64,000 bases of DNA from Petrotoga mobilis SJ95 (lineage in GTDB: Bacteria; Thermotogota; Thermotogae; Petrotogales; Petrotogaceae). Below are positions 18,771 to 28,404 of the stretch, one piece after another. How positions within the stretch are numbered: position 1 is the stretch's first letter; each line of letters opens with the position of its first letter. The position numbers and the translations under genes were made by a program. Location of the stretch: NCBI RefSeq assembly GCF_000018605.1, contig NC_010003.1, forward strand, positions 1,774,501-1,838,500, written 5' to 3'. Under the pieces are notes generated by a model. That model worked only from the letters and a program-made list of their open reading frames with translations. It had not been told where the DNA came from and did not search any database.

Positions 18771-19010
18771 TTAATCATTTTCATTATTTTTATTCTTTAC
18801 ATCTTTTGACTCATTTTGAAGTTCAGCGATTCTTAGGTTCATCAAAGTGAAAAAAGAAATTGAAACAACACCAAATGTGGCAAAAATCCAAGTTACTAGA
18901 GAAAACCAAAAAAGTTTTGTGAACCAAAAATAGAATATTAAAAGAACTCCAACAGAAATAGAGAAATAATAGATAAGAAACTTTATGATTCGTTTTTTGT
19001 TGTAGCTCAT
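18771..19010 (-). CDS. Small membrane protein, unknown function
   Basis: A 79-residue protein with two membrane helices (about 12-32 and 36-58) and a hydrophilic, Asn/Glu/Lys-rich C-terminal tail. I do not recognise the family. ATG 19010 has GGGAGGT 7 nt upstream; a longer in-frame GTG start at 19025 would swallow that site. It is divergent from the LigT-like gene with only 32 nt between starts, so one of the two promoters must lie within the neighbouring gene. Confidence 0.65.
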   Translation of the reverse strand: MSYNKKRIIKFLIYYFSISVGVLLIFYFWFTKLFWFSLVTWIFATFGVVSISFFTLMNLRIAELQNESKDVKNKNNEND

Positions 19011-19042
19011 TTTTAAACCTCCCACTAAAAAAGGTGATAATC

Positions 19043-19603
19043 GTGCAAGCTCTTTTGACTATTCTACCTCAACCTTTTTACAATAAAATAACAAAACTTT
19101 GGAATGAATTAGAAAAGAATTTTGGCGTTAATTGGGTAAAAAACAACGTACCTTTTCCCCATATAACTTGGAGTGTTGCTGAGAATTATAAAGTTAACGA
19201 TTTAAATAAGTTACTCAAAAAGGCAACCAAAGAATTGGATTCATTAACCATAAAAACGGAAGGTGTAGCCTTATTTACCGGCAAAAAATTAACCTTGTAC
19301 ATCCCTGTAAAACCGACAAAAGAAATTTTGAACTTTCACGAATACCTTTGGAATTTGGTCAATGTAAATGACTCAAAGCTTAATGAATATTACTCTCCTG
19401 ATAATTGGTTTCCACATATAACTTTAGCGGTAGAAGATATTAATAAAGAGAACATTGGACAGATTACCAGTTATTTGTCTGATAAAAAGTTAAAGTATCA
19501 AATAAAGTTGGAATCTCTTTCCCTTGTTCATAGAGAGTTGGGGAAAGAGGTTGAAATTGATCAAACTTTTGGAATACCAAAAAAGAGAAAAAGGAAACAG
19601 TGA
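19043..19603 (+). CDS. LigT/2H phosphoesterase (2'-5' RNA ligase family)
   Basis: A 186-residue 2H-superfamily protein. The two signature motifs are H-I-T-W in PFPHITWSV (about residue 40) and H-I-T-L in WFPHITLAV (about 130), placed symmetrically as in the bilobal 2H fold. Bacterial members act on 2',3'-cyclic phosphates or 2'-5' bonds in RNA; the physiological substrate is unknown. Start GTG 19043, with AAGGTG (19031-19036) about 6 nt upstream. Confidence 0.82.
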   Translation: MQALLTILPQPFYNKITKLWNELEKNFGVNWVKNNVPFPHITWSVAENYKVNDLNKLLKKATKELDSLTIKTEGVALFTGKKLTLYIPVKPTKEILNFHEYLWNLVNVNDSKLNEYYSPDNWFPHITLAVEDINKENIGQITSYLSDKKLKYQIKLESLSLVHRELGKEVEIDQTFGIPKKRKRKQ

Positions 19604-19605
19604 AA

Positions 19606-20442
19606 TTATTTATTGTTTCTACCGAACCTCTCGATAATTACAATTACTATGGCTCCAATTAAACCAAATATTAAAAAACTAACAAAGTTATCTATTCTTG
19701 AAATGGGAGCCCTCAATCCTCCAACCATTAGTCCCATCAAAAAAAACATTGTCGTGAGGTAAAAATTGTCCAACACCCATTTCAATAGTCTACTCATAGA
19801 AGCCAATCCCAGTACAACACCCAAAACAAAGGTTATCAGTACAGGGAAATTAAAATCATTAACTGCTTTTACAATGAATGAATATTGATTCAAAAGTAAT
19901 AGGACGTATGCACCGGAAATGCCCGGTAGGATCATAGCAGAGATAGCCAAAAATCCAGAAGAAAAGATTATTAAAAAATCGTGTTGTTCTAATAAAAACT
20001 GTGCCCCTGAAATATAGAAGGCAACTAAAAAACCAATAGCGGTTGAAATAAAAAAAGAAACGTATTTAGATTTTTGCGTATTTTTGAAATCAGGATTTTT
20101 AAATATATCTGAGCCTAAAAAAAAGATACTCCCGATAATTAAACCTGAAAAGAATGAAAAGACACTTGTTTGGTAGTTAGTTATTAAAAAGTCTATAAGT
20201 CCCAAGGTTGAGAACATTCCAAGAAAAACACCTATGTACAACAATATCAAAAATCTAAGTTCCCGACTTTTCGTTAAAGTTTTGAAATTGAATAAATTAG
20301 AAAAAACAAAAGACCATGCAGATATGAAACTCTCATAAATGCCTAGTATCAAAGCTATCGTAGCGCCTGAAACTCCCGGGATAGAATCAGAAATACCCAT
20401 GAAAATACCATACAACGGAATTAACAGATTTTTTTTCTTCAT
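19606..20442 (-). CDS. DUF368 membrane protein, probable polyprenyl-phosphate transporter
   Basis: A 278-residue polytopic protein of the DUF368 family. The two family repeats are visible: GISDSIPGVSGATIALILG near the N-terminus and SAMILPGISGAYVLLLLNQY near residue 180. Members (PopT) have been implicated in recycling undecaprenyl phosphate across the membrane, which would fit the many wall-synthesis genes in this window. ATG 20442 with GGAGG 5 nt upstream. The PHP gene upstream ends in a terminator, so this gene probably has its own promoter. The transport role is transferred from the family, not shown here. Confidence 0.85.
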   Translation of the reverse strand: MKKKNLLIPLYGIFMGISDSIPGVSGATIALILGIYESFISAWSFVFSNLFNFKTLTKSRELRFLILLYIGVFLGMFSTLGLIDFLITNYQTSVFSFFSGLIIGSIFFLGSDIFKNPDFKNTQKSKYVSFFISTAIGFLVAFYISGAQFLLEQHDFLIIFSSGFLAISAMILPGISGAYVLLLLNQYSFIVKAVNDFNFPVLITFVLGVVLGLASMSRLLKWVLDNFYLTTMFFLMGLMVGGLRAPISRIDNFVSFLIFGLIGAIVIVIIERFGRNNK

Positions 20443-20472
20443 AAAAACCTCCATTAAATATATTTCTTTTAT

Positions 20473-20497
20473 AAAAAAACCCCGCATAAAGCGGGAT
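20473..20497 (-). terminator. Rho-independent terminator after the PHP gene
   Basis: On the minus strand CCCGC-TTTAT-GCGGG is followed by a run of seven T. It ends the long minus-strand operon that includes alr, topA and ddl. Confidence 0.85.
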
Positions 20498-20554
20498 AAG
20501 TTGGGGATTTTATTGGGGGTTATTGTTTTCTAAATCTATTATATGCAAAGAATC

Positions 20555-21382
20555 TTAAAGCATCCTTAAAATATTTAAAAATGGTTCTAATTCTTCTTTG
20601 CTGATGTTAATCCCCATTTCTATCCCTGCTTTGTTTGTTCCATGATAATCCGAACCAGCGGTTATAAACAAATCATACTTTTTGGCAAGTGCTTTATACT
20701 TTTCGTTCATTTCTTTGGTGTGCGAGGAGTAATAAGCTTCTATGCCATCTAACCCATAATCTACTAACTCTCTGATCAGATTGGCTAGATTTTGTTCATC
20801 GAGTTTTGTTTGATAAGGGTGTGCCAAAACAACTACACCACCCGCTTCCTTAATTAACAATATTGCATCTTTTGGATTCAACCTTTTTTTATCTAAGTAA
20901 AGAGGAGCTCCTTTCTTTAAATACTTATCGAAAGCCTCTTGTTTGTTGCTTACATAATTTTTCTTCACCATTAAAGAAGCAAAATGGGGCCTACCAATCA
21001 ATTCTCCACCTGCTTCTTTTTTTAGTTCTTCAAGGGTAATTTGAAAACCAAGTTTTTGCATGTTTTCGATCATTAAAACGTTTCTTTTTTTTCTGAACTC
21101 TTGAAGCTCTTCTAAAACCTTATTTAGTCTTTCGTTATTGCTATCAAAACCGTATCCTAATAGGTGTAGAGTGGTTGGGAATTCTGCACTTATCTCTACT
21201 CCAGGAACAAATTTTAATTTTTTTAAATCTTTAAAATTTTCTAAAGATTTTACTCCATCAAGGGTATCGTGATCGGTGATAGATAGATATTCTATATTTT
21301 TTTCTAAAGCCAGATTCAATAATTCATTAGGAGTGTTACTTCCGTCTGATCCTGTAGAATGAGTATGAAAATCTACTTTCAC
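20555..21382 (-). CDS. PHP-domain phosphoesterase (YciV/TrpH/RNase AM-like)
   Basis: A 275-residue polymerase-and-histidinol-phosphatase fold enzyme. Metal ligands are H6 and H8 (DFHTHS), D37/H38 (ITDHD), E in GVEISAE, H in LAHPYQ, and D/H in GSDYHG. Relatives include Chromobacterium 3',5'-nucleotide bisphosphatase and E. coli RNase AM, which trims RNA 5' ends. A role in nucleotide or RNA turnover is likely, and it shares an operon with yhaM, another RNase. Last gene before the operon terminator. Confidence 0.87.
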   Translation of the reverse strand: MKVDFHTHSTGSDGSNTPNELLNLALEKNIEYLSITDHDTLDGVKSLENFKDLKKLKFVPGVEISAEFPTTLHLLGYGFDSNNERLNKVLEELQEFRKKRNVLMIENMQKLGFQITLEELKKEAGGELIGRPHFASLMVKKNYVSNKQEAFDKYLKKGAPLYLDKKRLNPKDAILLIKEAGGVVVLAHPYQTKLDEQNLANLIRELVDYGLDGIEAYYSSHTKEMNEKYKALAKKYDLFITAGSDYHGTNKAGIEMGINISKEELEPFLNILRML

Positions 21383-21425
21383 ATTTTCCCTCCAGTTTTA
21401 ATTAGTATTACAACGCTCCTTTTAC

Positions 21426-21695
21426 TTATTTTTTCCAAAGAACTTTATTTTTTTCATCGTCGTATATTTCTTCAACGTCTTCGGGTATATCGATTTCTTC
21501 TATATATTTGGATATAGTTTCTTTGATCAAATCTTCCGGTAAAGAAGTGATGAGCCATAAGTCGCTTAACCAAACTTTGTTGTTTTCTCTAAGCGGTGCT
21601 TTATAAATAGCACTTTCTACTGCTTTTGCAAAGGTAGATAAAGGAACTTCCTTTATAAAACCTTTACCTGAATTTTCTCCGTAAATGTTGTTCAT
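21426..21695 (-). CDS. Conserved-looking hypothetical protein, 89 residues
   Basis: A small soluble acidic protein, MNNIYGENSGKGFIKEVPLS..., with no motif or membrane segment that I recognise. It ends in a charged helix (DVEEIYDDEKNKVLWKK). Shine-Dalgarno AGGAGG lies upstream of the ATG. It sits in the minus-strand operon between the Nudix and PHP genes. Function unknown. Confidence 0.65.
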   Translation of the reverse strand: MNNIYGENSGKGFIKEVPLSTFAKAVESAIYKAPLRENNKVWLSDLWLITSLPEDLIKETISKYIEEIDIPEDVEEIYDDEKNKVLWKK

Positions 21696-21723
21696 AAAAT
21701 AAATTTAGACCTCCTTTATATTC

Positions 21724-21766
21724 GCTTCAGCTGAGACCCTCTGTCCCTTAAGGGTAGTTGGCTGCA
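21724..21766 (-). repeat. Imperfect inverted repeat between Nudix and hypothetical genes
   Basis: A CCCTTAAGGG palindrome (21745-21754) lies within a larger imperfect inverted repeat whose outer arms are CAGC...GCTG. It could be an internal processing or pausing hairpin; no T-tract is present. Confidence 0.35.
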
Positions 21767-21785
21767 CCCATTTAAGGAAGGGAAC

Positions 21786-22370
21786 TTACAAGTTATTTAA
21801 AGCAATTTTTGTCCAACCTTCAAAATTCACATCTTTTAAATTTACGATTTCTTCTTTTTTCATCCAAGTGCTCTCAAAGTTATCTTCTTCTTTAATCTTA
21901 GCAGAATCGATGAATCCGACGAAAAGAACACCTAAATGAACTTTGGATACATCTTCATCGTTATCATTGATTATTCCTTTGTAAACATATTTATATGAAT
22001 TGGTAATCCATAATTCTTCGTTAATTTCTCGATCCATCCCGTTGAAAAAAGTTTGTTCCATAGTAATACCATTATCTCCTTTGTTTATGTGACCCCCTAT
22101 CCCTATCGATATTTTGTTATGAAGTCTTTTTTCTCCTTGATTTTGTGTCCTTTTTAAAACTAAAATCTCGTCTTGGAAGTTTCTGAACACAACATAAGGT
22201 ATGATTTGTTTGTAATTATAATCGTTTTCGAGTGCATTTCTTTCATAGAAATTACCACTTTCTAATATTTCCACAAAATCGCTGAATTTTATTTTAAAAA
22301 AATTGTCATTGTTCGAAGATATTTTTTCGTCCATTTTTTTTGTGGGAATAGCTAAAATTTGTTCACTCAT
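21786..22370 (-). CDS. Nudix hydrolase-like protein
   Basis: A 194-residue protein with a Nudix fold. [10 protein letters not shown] introduces the domain, and REINEELWI provides the REUxEE core of the Nudix box. The box is slightly non-canonical: the usual Gly after EE is Trp. A 50-residue N-terminal extension precedes the domain. Nudix enzymes cleave nucleoside diphosphate derivatives; the substrate here is unknown. The start overlaps the hslV stop by 4 nt (ATGA), so translation is probably coupled. Confidence 0.78.
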   Translation of the reverse strand: MSEQILAIPTKKMDEKISSNNDNFFKIKFSDFVEILESGNFYERNALENDYNYKQIIPYVVFRNFQDEILVLKRTQNQGEKRLHNKISIGIGGHINKGDNGITMEQTFFNGMDREINEELWITNSYKYVYKGIINDNDEDVSKVHLGVLFVGFIDSAKIKEEDNFESTWMKKEEIVNLKDVNFEGWTKIALNNL

Positions 22371-22900
22371 TCTATAATCTCCATGGTGATATTATCGTTC
22401 GTATAAATACAAATTTCACCAGCAATTTTTATTGCTTTTTGAGCGATTTCTTCAGCATCTAAGTCTGTGTTTCTCAATAGAGCCATTGCTGCAGCATAAG
22501 CATAAGGTCCACCGGAGCCAATTGCGATTGCATCTTCTTGTGGTTCCATTACTTCGCCATTGCCTGAAATTAGAAAGATATTTTCTTTGTCGGCGACTAA
22601 TAATAATGCTTCAAGTCTTCTAAGTGCTTTGTCCATACGCCATTCTTTGGTCAGTTCCACAGCTGCTTTCATAAGATTGCCATGTGAAGACTTATACTTT
22701 CCTTCAAATCTTTCATACAAAGCCAAGGCATCGGCTACGGATCCAGCGAAACCTGATATTACTTTTCCTTCGCCTAATCTTCGCACTTTTTTGGCGTTAC
22801 CTTTAAAGATTGTTTCTCCCATTGTTACCTGTCCATCACCACATATTACAGTTTTTCCGTTTCTTTTTACTCCTAATATTGTTGTCCCATGAAAATCCAT
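22367..22900 (-). CDS. hslV: HslV peptidase subunit of the HslUV protease
   Basis: A 177-residue proteasome-like peptidase. After removal of MDFHG the catalytic N-terminal threonine is exposed ([21 protein letters not shown]). Family segments [16 protein letters not shown] and [13 protein letters not shown] are present. HslV needs the HslU AAA+ unfoldase, whose gene commonly follows hslV but is absent here: a Nudix gene overlaps the hslV stop instead. Shine-Dalgarno AAGGAGG precedes the ATG. Confidence 0.95.
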   Translation of the reverse strand: MDFHGTTILGVKRNGKTVICGDGQVTMGETIFKGNAKKVRRLGEGKVISGFAGSVADALALYERFEGKYKSSHGNLMKAAVELTKEWRMDKALRRLEALLLVADKENIFLISGNGEVMEPQEDAIAIGSGGPYAYAAAMALLRNTDLDAEEIAQKAIKIAGEICIYTNDNITMEIIE

Positions 22901-22995
22901 AAATTATTTTTCCTCCTTGCAGTCACATTTTTGTGTTTTTTATAGCGCCCCTTCTCCCCGCTCCCCACCCATAAGGAAAAGAGCTTTTTACTCTT

Positions 22996-23892
22996 TCACC
23001 CTGCAACCCGCGCAACATGGTTTTTAATTATTATATTTATTAACTCATCAAAGCTAATTCCAGCAGCTAGTGCGGATGTAGGAAGATCACTTAATTCTGT
23101 TAAACCAGGCACAGTATTTATTTCCAAAACGTAAACTTCATCGTCTTTTAAGATGGCGTCGATCCGAAACATGTCTTTAAAAGTGAGTGTTTGCATAACG
23201 TGATTCCCTATTTCATTTATTTTTTGTATGATTTTTTCGGGTGAATTAAGCTGTGGCTTGAGTTCCGTTAACCCGTTAGTATATTTTGCTTCATAGTCAT
23301 AGAATTCTTTTTTTGGAATAATTTCAAGAATTGGTAGTAATATGAACTCTTCATTTTTCTGAATATAAGATATCGTTATTTCCCGGCCTTTTATATATTC
23401 TTGAACCAGAACTTCCTGAAATTCTTTCAAATCTTTTTCTAAATAGAATTTGTATTCATTTTCGTTGTGAATGATGTATACTCCTTTACTCGATCCACTT
23501 TTTCTAGGTTTGATGATGAAAGGGTATTCAAAGGGCGGTAATATCAATTTGTTGGTTAGGGTTGTCTGAGGCATTTGTATATAATTTTTAAATAGAGAGT
23601 AGAATATAAATTTATCGTATGTGGCTATACATGTTTCAGGGTTTGAACATGTGTAGTCTATTCCTAAGATTTCTAATAAGGAAGGTAATCTTCCGTCTTC
23701 TCCGTAATCTCCATGTACCACGTTGAAGGCGAATTTATAATTTTGAATTTTATTTATAAAATCATCATCTATTAAATCTAAGATTACTGGTTTATAACCT
23801 AAATTACTTATAGAATTAAAAACATTTTTTGCGCTTGTTAAGGAAATTTCTCTCTCTTTAGATTTCCCACCTGTAATGATTGGGATGTACAT
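22996..23892 (-). CDS. ddl: D-alanine--D-alanine ligase
   Basis: A 298-residue ATP-grasp ligase that joins two D-Ala for peptidoglycan. Motifs seen: GGKSKEREISL at the N-terminus, VVHGDYGEDGRLPSLLE, KPRKSGSSKGV (ATP binding), and the C-terminal metal-binding VLEINTVPGLTE with LPTSA. It is encoded in the same minus-strand operon as alr, which supplies D-Ala. The roughly 95-nt gap before hslV is G/C-rich and has a small AAAGAG/CTCTTT hairpin. Confidence 0.94.
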   Translation of the reverse strand: MYIPIITGGKSKEREISLTSAKNVFNSISNLGYKPVILDLIDDDFINKIQNYKFAFNVVHGDYGEDGRLPSLLEILGIDYTCSNPETCIATYDKFIFYSLFKNYIQMPQTTLTNKLILPPFEYPFIIKPRKSGSSKGVYIIHNENEYKFYLEKDLKEFQEVLVQEYIKGREITISYIQKNEEFILLPILEIIPKKEFYDYEAKYTNGLTELKPQLNSPEKIIQKINEIGNHVMQTLTFKDMFRIDAILKDDEVYVLEINTVPGLTELSDLPTSALAAGISFDELINIIIKNHVARVAG

Positions 23893-23921
23893 CGTTTTTT
23901 CTCCTTTTTTACTTTGTCTGT

Positions 23922-26210
23922 TTATTTTGTTAGTTGTTTGATTTCTTCAATGTCAAAGTATGCTTTGTCTTTTTCACGGTATAATTTTTCTTTTCCTTTT
24001 GAGGTTTTGTAAAAAAGGGTTTCTCCACAGTTGGGGCAACTGTATTCTGAAGGCTCATTCCAATACATGGTACTACAAGAATTACATTTGAAATAAGTTT
24101 TTCCTTTTTTGCTTTTTAATTTTACGATGTCACCTCCACAGTTGGGACATTTCCCTCGCGCTTTCACATTCCGAGTGTATTTACATTCTGGGTAATTACT
24201 GCATGCAATAAATTCTCCGAATTTCCCGTGTTTCAATATGAGATCTCCACCGCAAATGGGGCATTTTTCATCTATTTTATTCTCTTCTTTGTCTATTTTT
24301 AAAGTTTCTTGTAGATATTCTTTTATGTATAATTTCTCCTTAATTGTTACTCCAAATGATTCCGCTGGGATTTTCTGAGTTTCCTTGCATTCTTCACAAG
24401 ATAAATATAGACCATATCTCCCAAAATTTAATTTCATATTTTTCCCACATTTTTCACAAGGGACATCACTTTCGTAGTGTAAAATTTCTTTTTTATTTTT
24501 GATGTTGTTAGATGCAGTCGAAAGGAATGTCTCAAACTCTTTGTAAAACTGCTCTAGAACGACTTTACTTTTGTTTTTTCCGTCTTCTATCTTATCAAGG
24601 TCTTCTTCCATGTTCGCAGTGAATTTTACGTCGACTATTTCTGGGAAATATGTTTCCAAAAAGTCAGTTACTACAAAACCAGTAGTTGTAGGCCTCAAGG
24701 TACTTTTTGCTATTTTGGATACGTATTTCCGCTGCAAAAGTGTGGATATTATGGTTGCGTATGTTGATGGCCTTCCAATACCTTTAGATTCTAATTCTTT
24801 TATCAATGTTGCCTCCGTATATCTATTTGGAGGATTAGTCTCTTTTTCTTCGAATTTTAATTGGTCATATGTGATCTTATCATTTTTACCTATTTCAAAA
24901 TTAACTTCTTTATTGTTAGGATTCCAGAATTTCTCAAATCCATCAAAGATACATTTTTTGGACGTTATTTCAAATGCGTATTTGTTGGTGTTGTCTTCAA
25001 TAGTGTATGTTTTTTCTAAATATCTTGATGGAGCTGATTGAGAGGCCATGAATCTATTCCAAATAAGGGTGTACAATTTCAAATGGTCTGATGAAATTAA
25101 CCTTTTTGCATTGTTGACATCCATGTTGATGTCTGTAGGCCTTATAGCCTCGTGAGCATCTTGAACATTGGATTTTTTGTTTTTTGATAAGTAATGTCCA
25201 ACGTAATCTTTTCCATAATTTTTTTCCAAATAGTTAATAGCAGCCTGTTGAGCTTCATTTGAAACTCGTGTAGAATCAGTTCTCATATAAGTAATAAACG
25301 CAATACTTCCTTCAGAGGTTTCCACACCTTCATACAACTCTTGAGCGATTTTCATTACTTTAGATGAAGCCCAGTTAAAAGTCGAAACCGCTGCTTGTTG
25401 TAGCGTACTTGTAATGAATGGTAATGGGGGTTTTCTTATTGATTCTTTTTCTTCTACGTTCACCAGTTTAAAATCCTTGTCTTTCAAATATTCGAAGATC
25501 TGGTCTTTTTTTATTTTTGTTATGCTTTCGGGTTTTATTTTTTTACCGTCTTCTTTTGTTAAAGGTATATTTTGACCTTTGTACTCAAGATAGATATTGA
25601 AGTATTTTTTTGGTTTGAAGATAAAAATTTTTCTTTCTTTATCCACTATCAATTTCAATGCTGCAGATTGAACCCTTCCCGCGCTTGTTTTGTAATCTTT
25701 TAATACTTTCCAAACCAAAGGTGAAATTTTATATCCTACCAATCGGTCCAAGATTCTCCTAGCTATTTGAGCATCTACTTTTTTTAAGTCTAAACTTTGA
25801 GGATTACTTATTGAATTTTTTATTGCATTTTTTGTTATTTCTGAGAATATAATTCGATTTTTCTCTTTTGGATCAAGATCTAAAATCTGAGAAAGATGCC
25901 ATGCTATAGCTTCTCCCTCTCTGTCCATATCCGATGCTAGTAATACTTTTCTCCCTTTTGTTTCTTTCTTGATTTCTTGTATAACCTTTTCTTTACCGGG
26001 AATCACTTGAAAGATAGGTTCAAAGTCGTGTTCGATATCAACTCCAAACTCTTTTTTAGGTAAGTCGCGTATATGACCTTTTGAAGCTATTACTTTGTAT
26101 TCCTTTCCTAAATATCTTTCTATTGTTTTTGCTTTTGACGGGGATTCTACTATTACTACGTATTTACTTTCTTCACTATTTCCTTTGGATTTAGTGCTTT
26201 TTTTGGGCAT
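23922..26210 (-). CDS. topA: DNA topoisomerase I
   Basis: A 762-residue type IA topoisomerase that relaxes negative supercoils. The TOPRIM domain opens VIVESPSKAKTIERYLG, with the DMDREGEAIAW acidic motif. The active-site tyrosine is in FITYMRTDSTRVS. GIGRPSTYA and the NPPNRYTEATLIKELE segment are typical. The C-terminus has four zinc-ribbon modules (CEKCG, CPICG, CPNCG, CPNCG), the first three with a matching second cysteine pair. It lies 18 nt downstream of yhaM. Confidence 0.96.
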   Translation of the reverse strand: MPKKSTKSKGNSEESKYVVIVESPSKAKTIERYLGKEYKVIASKGHIRDLPKKEFGVDIEHDFEPIFQVIPGKEKVIQEIKKETKGRKVLLASDMDREGEAIAWHLSQILDLDPKEKNRIIFSEITKNAIKNSISNPQSLDLKKVDAQIARRILDRLVGYKISPLVWKVLKDYKTSAGRVQSAALKLIVDKERKIFIFKPKKYFNIYLEYKGQNIPLTKEDGKKIKPESITKIKKDQIFEYLKDKDFKLVNVEEKESIRKPPLPFITSTLQQAAVSTFNWASSKVMKIAQELYEGVETSEGSIAFITYMRTDSTRVSNEAQQAAINYLEKNYGKDYVGHYLSKNKKSNVQDAHEAIRPTDINMDVNNAKRLISSDHLKLYTLIWNRFMASQSAPSRYLEKTYTIEDNTNKYAFEITSKKCIFDGFEKFWNPNNKEVNFEIGKNDKITYDQLKFEEKETNPPNRYTEATLIKELESKGIGRPSTYATIISTLLQRKYVSKIAKSTLRPTTTGFVVTDFLETYFPEIVDVKFTANMEEDLDKIEDGKNKSKVVLEQFYKEFETFLSTASNNIKNKKEILHYESDVPCEKCGKNMKLNFGRYGLYLSCEECKETQKIPAESFGVTIKEKLYIKEYLQETLKIDKEENKIDEKCPICGGDLILKHGKFGEFIACSNYPECKYTRNVKARGKCPNCGGDIVKLKSKKGKTYFKCNSCSTMYWNEPSEYSCPNCGETLFYKTSKGKEKLYREKDKAYFDIEEIKQLTK

Positions 26211-26228
26211 TAATTGAATTACCTCCCG

Positions 26229-27287
26229 CTAGTATTTTTCTATTTTTATCTTACGTGCCAGCCTTTTATCGTATTCACTCCAACTTTGATCTTTATTTAT
26301 TTGTAAGGTATTTCTAATATTGTCTTTAACTTGAGCGATTTTGGAGTCGACATTATCACTTAAACCAATTATGAATGATTCGATGGTTTTTGGGACTACA
26401 GGACTTCCATATTCTATTTCTCCATGATGGGAGAGGATGATGTGTATTATATGGTTAAGATCTGATTCTTTTATTTTTGGATTTATTTTTTTTGACTCTT
26501 CGTACACTATTTTTGTTCCCAGATGTATGTGTCCAATTAATTCACCTAGTTCAGTTTTTTCTATTCCACTGGGTTTTATAACGTATTCTTCTATTTTCCC
26601 TATATCGTGCAACAGTGATCCAGCTATTATAATATCTTTATTGATGCATATCTCATTATCTTCGTTATAAAGATCATACAATCTTAAAGATAGTTCAGTA
26701 ACCATTACAGTATGTTCCAATAAACCTCCAGGATAGGCATGATGTACTTCCACTGCAGCTGGAGAAAAAAGAAAGGATTCTCTTAATTTTGAATTAACCA
26801 AAAAGATCTGTTTCAATAAAGATCTGATACCTTCATTTTCAACGGCTTGTATGTATTGTTCGAGTTTAGTTGTTAACTTTGATAGATCATTATTAGAAAA
26901 TAGCAAGTACTTTTCGGGGTTGATATTCGTTATGTTGATCTTTTGCACTGAATTGGTCTCGTTACTAATATTGATTTGAAGCCTATTTTCAAAGTAAACT
27001 ATTTTCCCCTTTACTTTTATAACGTCTCCAATTTGAATCTTGTTATTGTTTGCTTCTGCGTTATACCAATCGATAGCTCTAATGGACTGACTTTTATCGG
27101 CAATTGTAAACAATAAAAACGTTTTGTCATTTTTTGTTTTTTGAAGCTTTTTGCTCACAACTTTACCTTCTACTTCTGCGTCTTCAGTGGGTTTTAAATC
27201 AGATATTAAAGTAATATTTTCTACAGCTGCCTTTGGTTGAAACGGATTATCTTTTATTATATCTCCCAAAGAATATTCTTCATTCAA
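26229..27287 (-). CDS. yhaM: YhaM-type 3'-5' exoribonuclease (OB-fold plus HD domain)
   Basis: A 352-residue protein with an N-terminal OB-fold (about 35-125) and an HD phosphohydrolase domain. The HD residues are visible: H in LLEHTVMVTE, HD in GSLLHDIGKIEEY, H in IGHIHLG, HH in LSHHGEIEYGS, and D in LSDNVDSK. This order matches YhaM, a 3'-5' exonuclease of RNA turnover. It overlaps the alr stop by 8 nt, so the two are likely translationally coupled. Confidence 0.87.
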   Translation of the reverse strand: MNEEYSLGDIIKDNPFQPKAAVENITLISDLKPTEDAEVEGKVVSKKLQKTKNDKTFLLFTIADKSQSIRAIDWYNAEANNNKIQIGDVIKVKGKIVYFENRLQINISNETNSVQKINITNINPEKYLLFSNNDLSKLTTKLEQYIQAVENEGIRSLLKQIFLVNSKLRESFLFSPAAVEVHHAYPGGLLEHTVMVTELSLRLYDLYNEDNEICINKDIIIAGSLLHDIGKIEEYVIKPSGIEKTELGELIGHIHLGTKIVYEESKKINPKIKESDLNHIIHIILSHHGEIEYGSPVVPKTIESFIIGLSDNVDSKIAQVKDNIRNTLQINKDQSWSEYDKRLARKIKIEKY

Positions 27288-28404
27288 AATATTTTCCTCC
27301 CTTAATGTAAATCCGCCGAACCCTTTGAGCTATTCTTGAGGTTACTTCATAGTTTATAGTAGAAGCGTTTTCAGCTACTTCTTCTGCGGTTATTTGATCG
27401 TATTTTTGCCTCCCAATGATTACAACTTCATCACCTAGTGATACATTATTATCAGTAACGTCCACAACTATTTGATCCATAGATACCCTTCCTAATATTT
27501 TAGATCGCTTTCCGTTAATTAAAACTTCTCCTTTGTTGGAAAGGGCTCTAAAATAACCATCTGCATACCCTATAGGAACAATAGCGGTTTTCATCCTTTT
27601 TTGCACTTCGTAAGTTCGTCCATAACCGATAGTATCATTCGGTTGAAGGTTTTGAATGTTCGCGACAATGCTTTTTAGTTCCAAAATAGGTTTTAATTGA
27701 TCTATTTTATAAGTTGTAGATGGTTGTAAGCCATAAGTGGCAATGCCTGGCCTCACATAATCTAAAGCGAATTCTGGGAAAAAAAGGGCAGCAGCACTAT
27801 TAGAAATATGTTTTTTTTCAACATCTATGCCTGAACCAATTATATAATCCAATAACCCCTTATATTTTTCAAATTGAACTCTGGTAAAATCATCTTTTTC
27901 ATCTGCATTGGCAAAATGAGAATAAACGCCTTCTATTTGAATGTTTCTATCTTTGATCAACTTTATTAATTGAGGTAATTTTTCCTCTTTTATGCCAATT
28001 CTGTTGATTCCAGTATCCACGTTGATATGGAACTTAAATTTATCAACATCTTTTCCTAGTATATCACATACTTTTTCTAAAAATGTAGAAGAAGTAATTG
28101 TTGGCCTTAAAAAATGAGCGAATTCCAATAATTCTTTAAAATCATCTGGGCTAAAGTAATTAAAGATTAAAATTGGGAGGTGTATCCCCCGGTTTAAGAT
28201 TTCTAAAGCTTCTTCCAAATAAGCAACAGCCAACATACTATAACCTTCTTTAAATACTTGCATTGCCAAAGGCAACATACCATGTCCATAAGCGTTTGCT
28301 TTTAAAACTGGTATGATATGCGCTTTTGTTTGATTTTGTATATAATTTAAATTTTCTAAGTATTTATCAATATTTATATATGCTGCCGTTTCTCTACCCT
28401 TCAA
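27280..28404 (-). CDS. alr: Alanine racemase
   Basis: A 374-residue PLP enzyme that makes D-alanine for the cell wall. The PLP lysine is K35 in PVLKANAYGHG. RPGIATYG, TIGYGRTYE and VSMDQIVVDVT are the family landmarks, the tyrosine of GYGRTY being the second catalytic base. It overlaps the upstream membrane-protein gene by 11 nt and yhaM by 8 nt, so it sits in a tight operon with ddl further down. Confidence 0.95.
   Translation of the reverse strand: MKGRETAAYINIDKYLENLNYIQNQTKAHIIPVLKANAYGHGMLPLAMQVFKEGYSMLAVAYLEEALEILNRGIHLPILIFNYFSPDDFKELLEFAHFLRPTITSSTFLEKVCDILGKDVDKFKFHINVDTGINRIGIKEEKLPQLIKLIKDRNIQIEGVYSHFANADEKDDFTRVQFEKYKGLLDYIIGSGIDVEKKHISNSAAALFFPEFALDYVRPGIATYGLQPSTTYKIDQLKPILELKSIVANIQNLQPNDTIGYGRTYEVQKRMKTAIVPIGYADGYFRALSNKGEVLINGKRSKILGRVSMDQIVVDVTDNNVSLGDEVVIIGRQKYDQITAEEVAENASTINYEVTSRIAQRVRRIYIKGGKYFE

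Noticed and set aside
24571-25041. 156-codon ORF antisense to topA
   Set aside because: It is a shadow of conserved topoisomerase codons with no ribosome-binding site.
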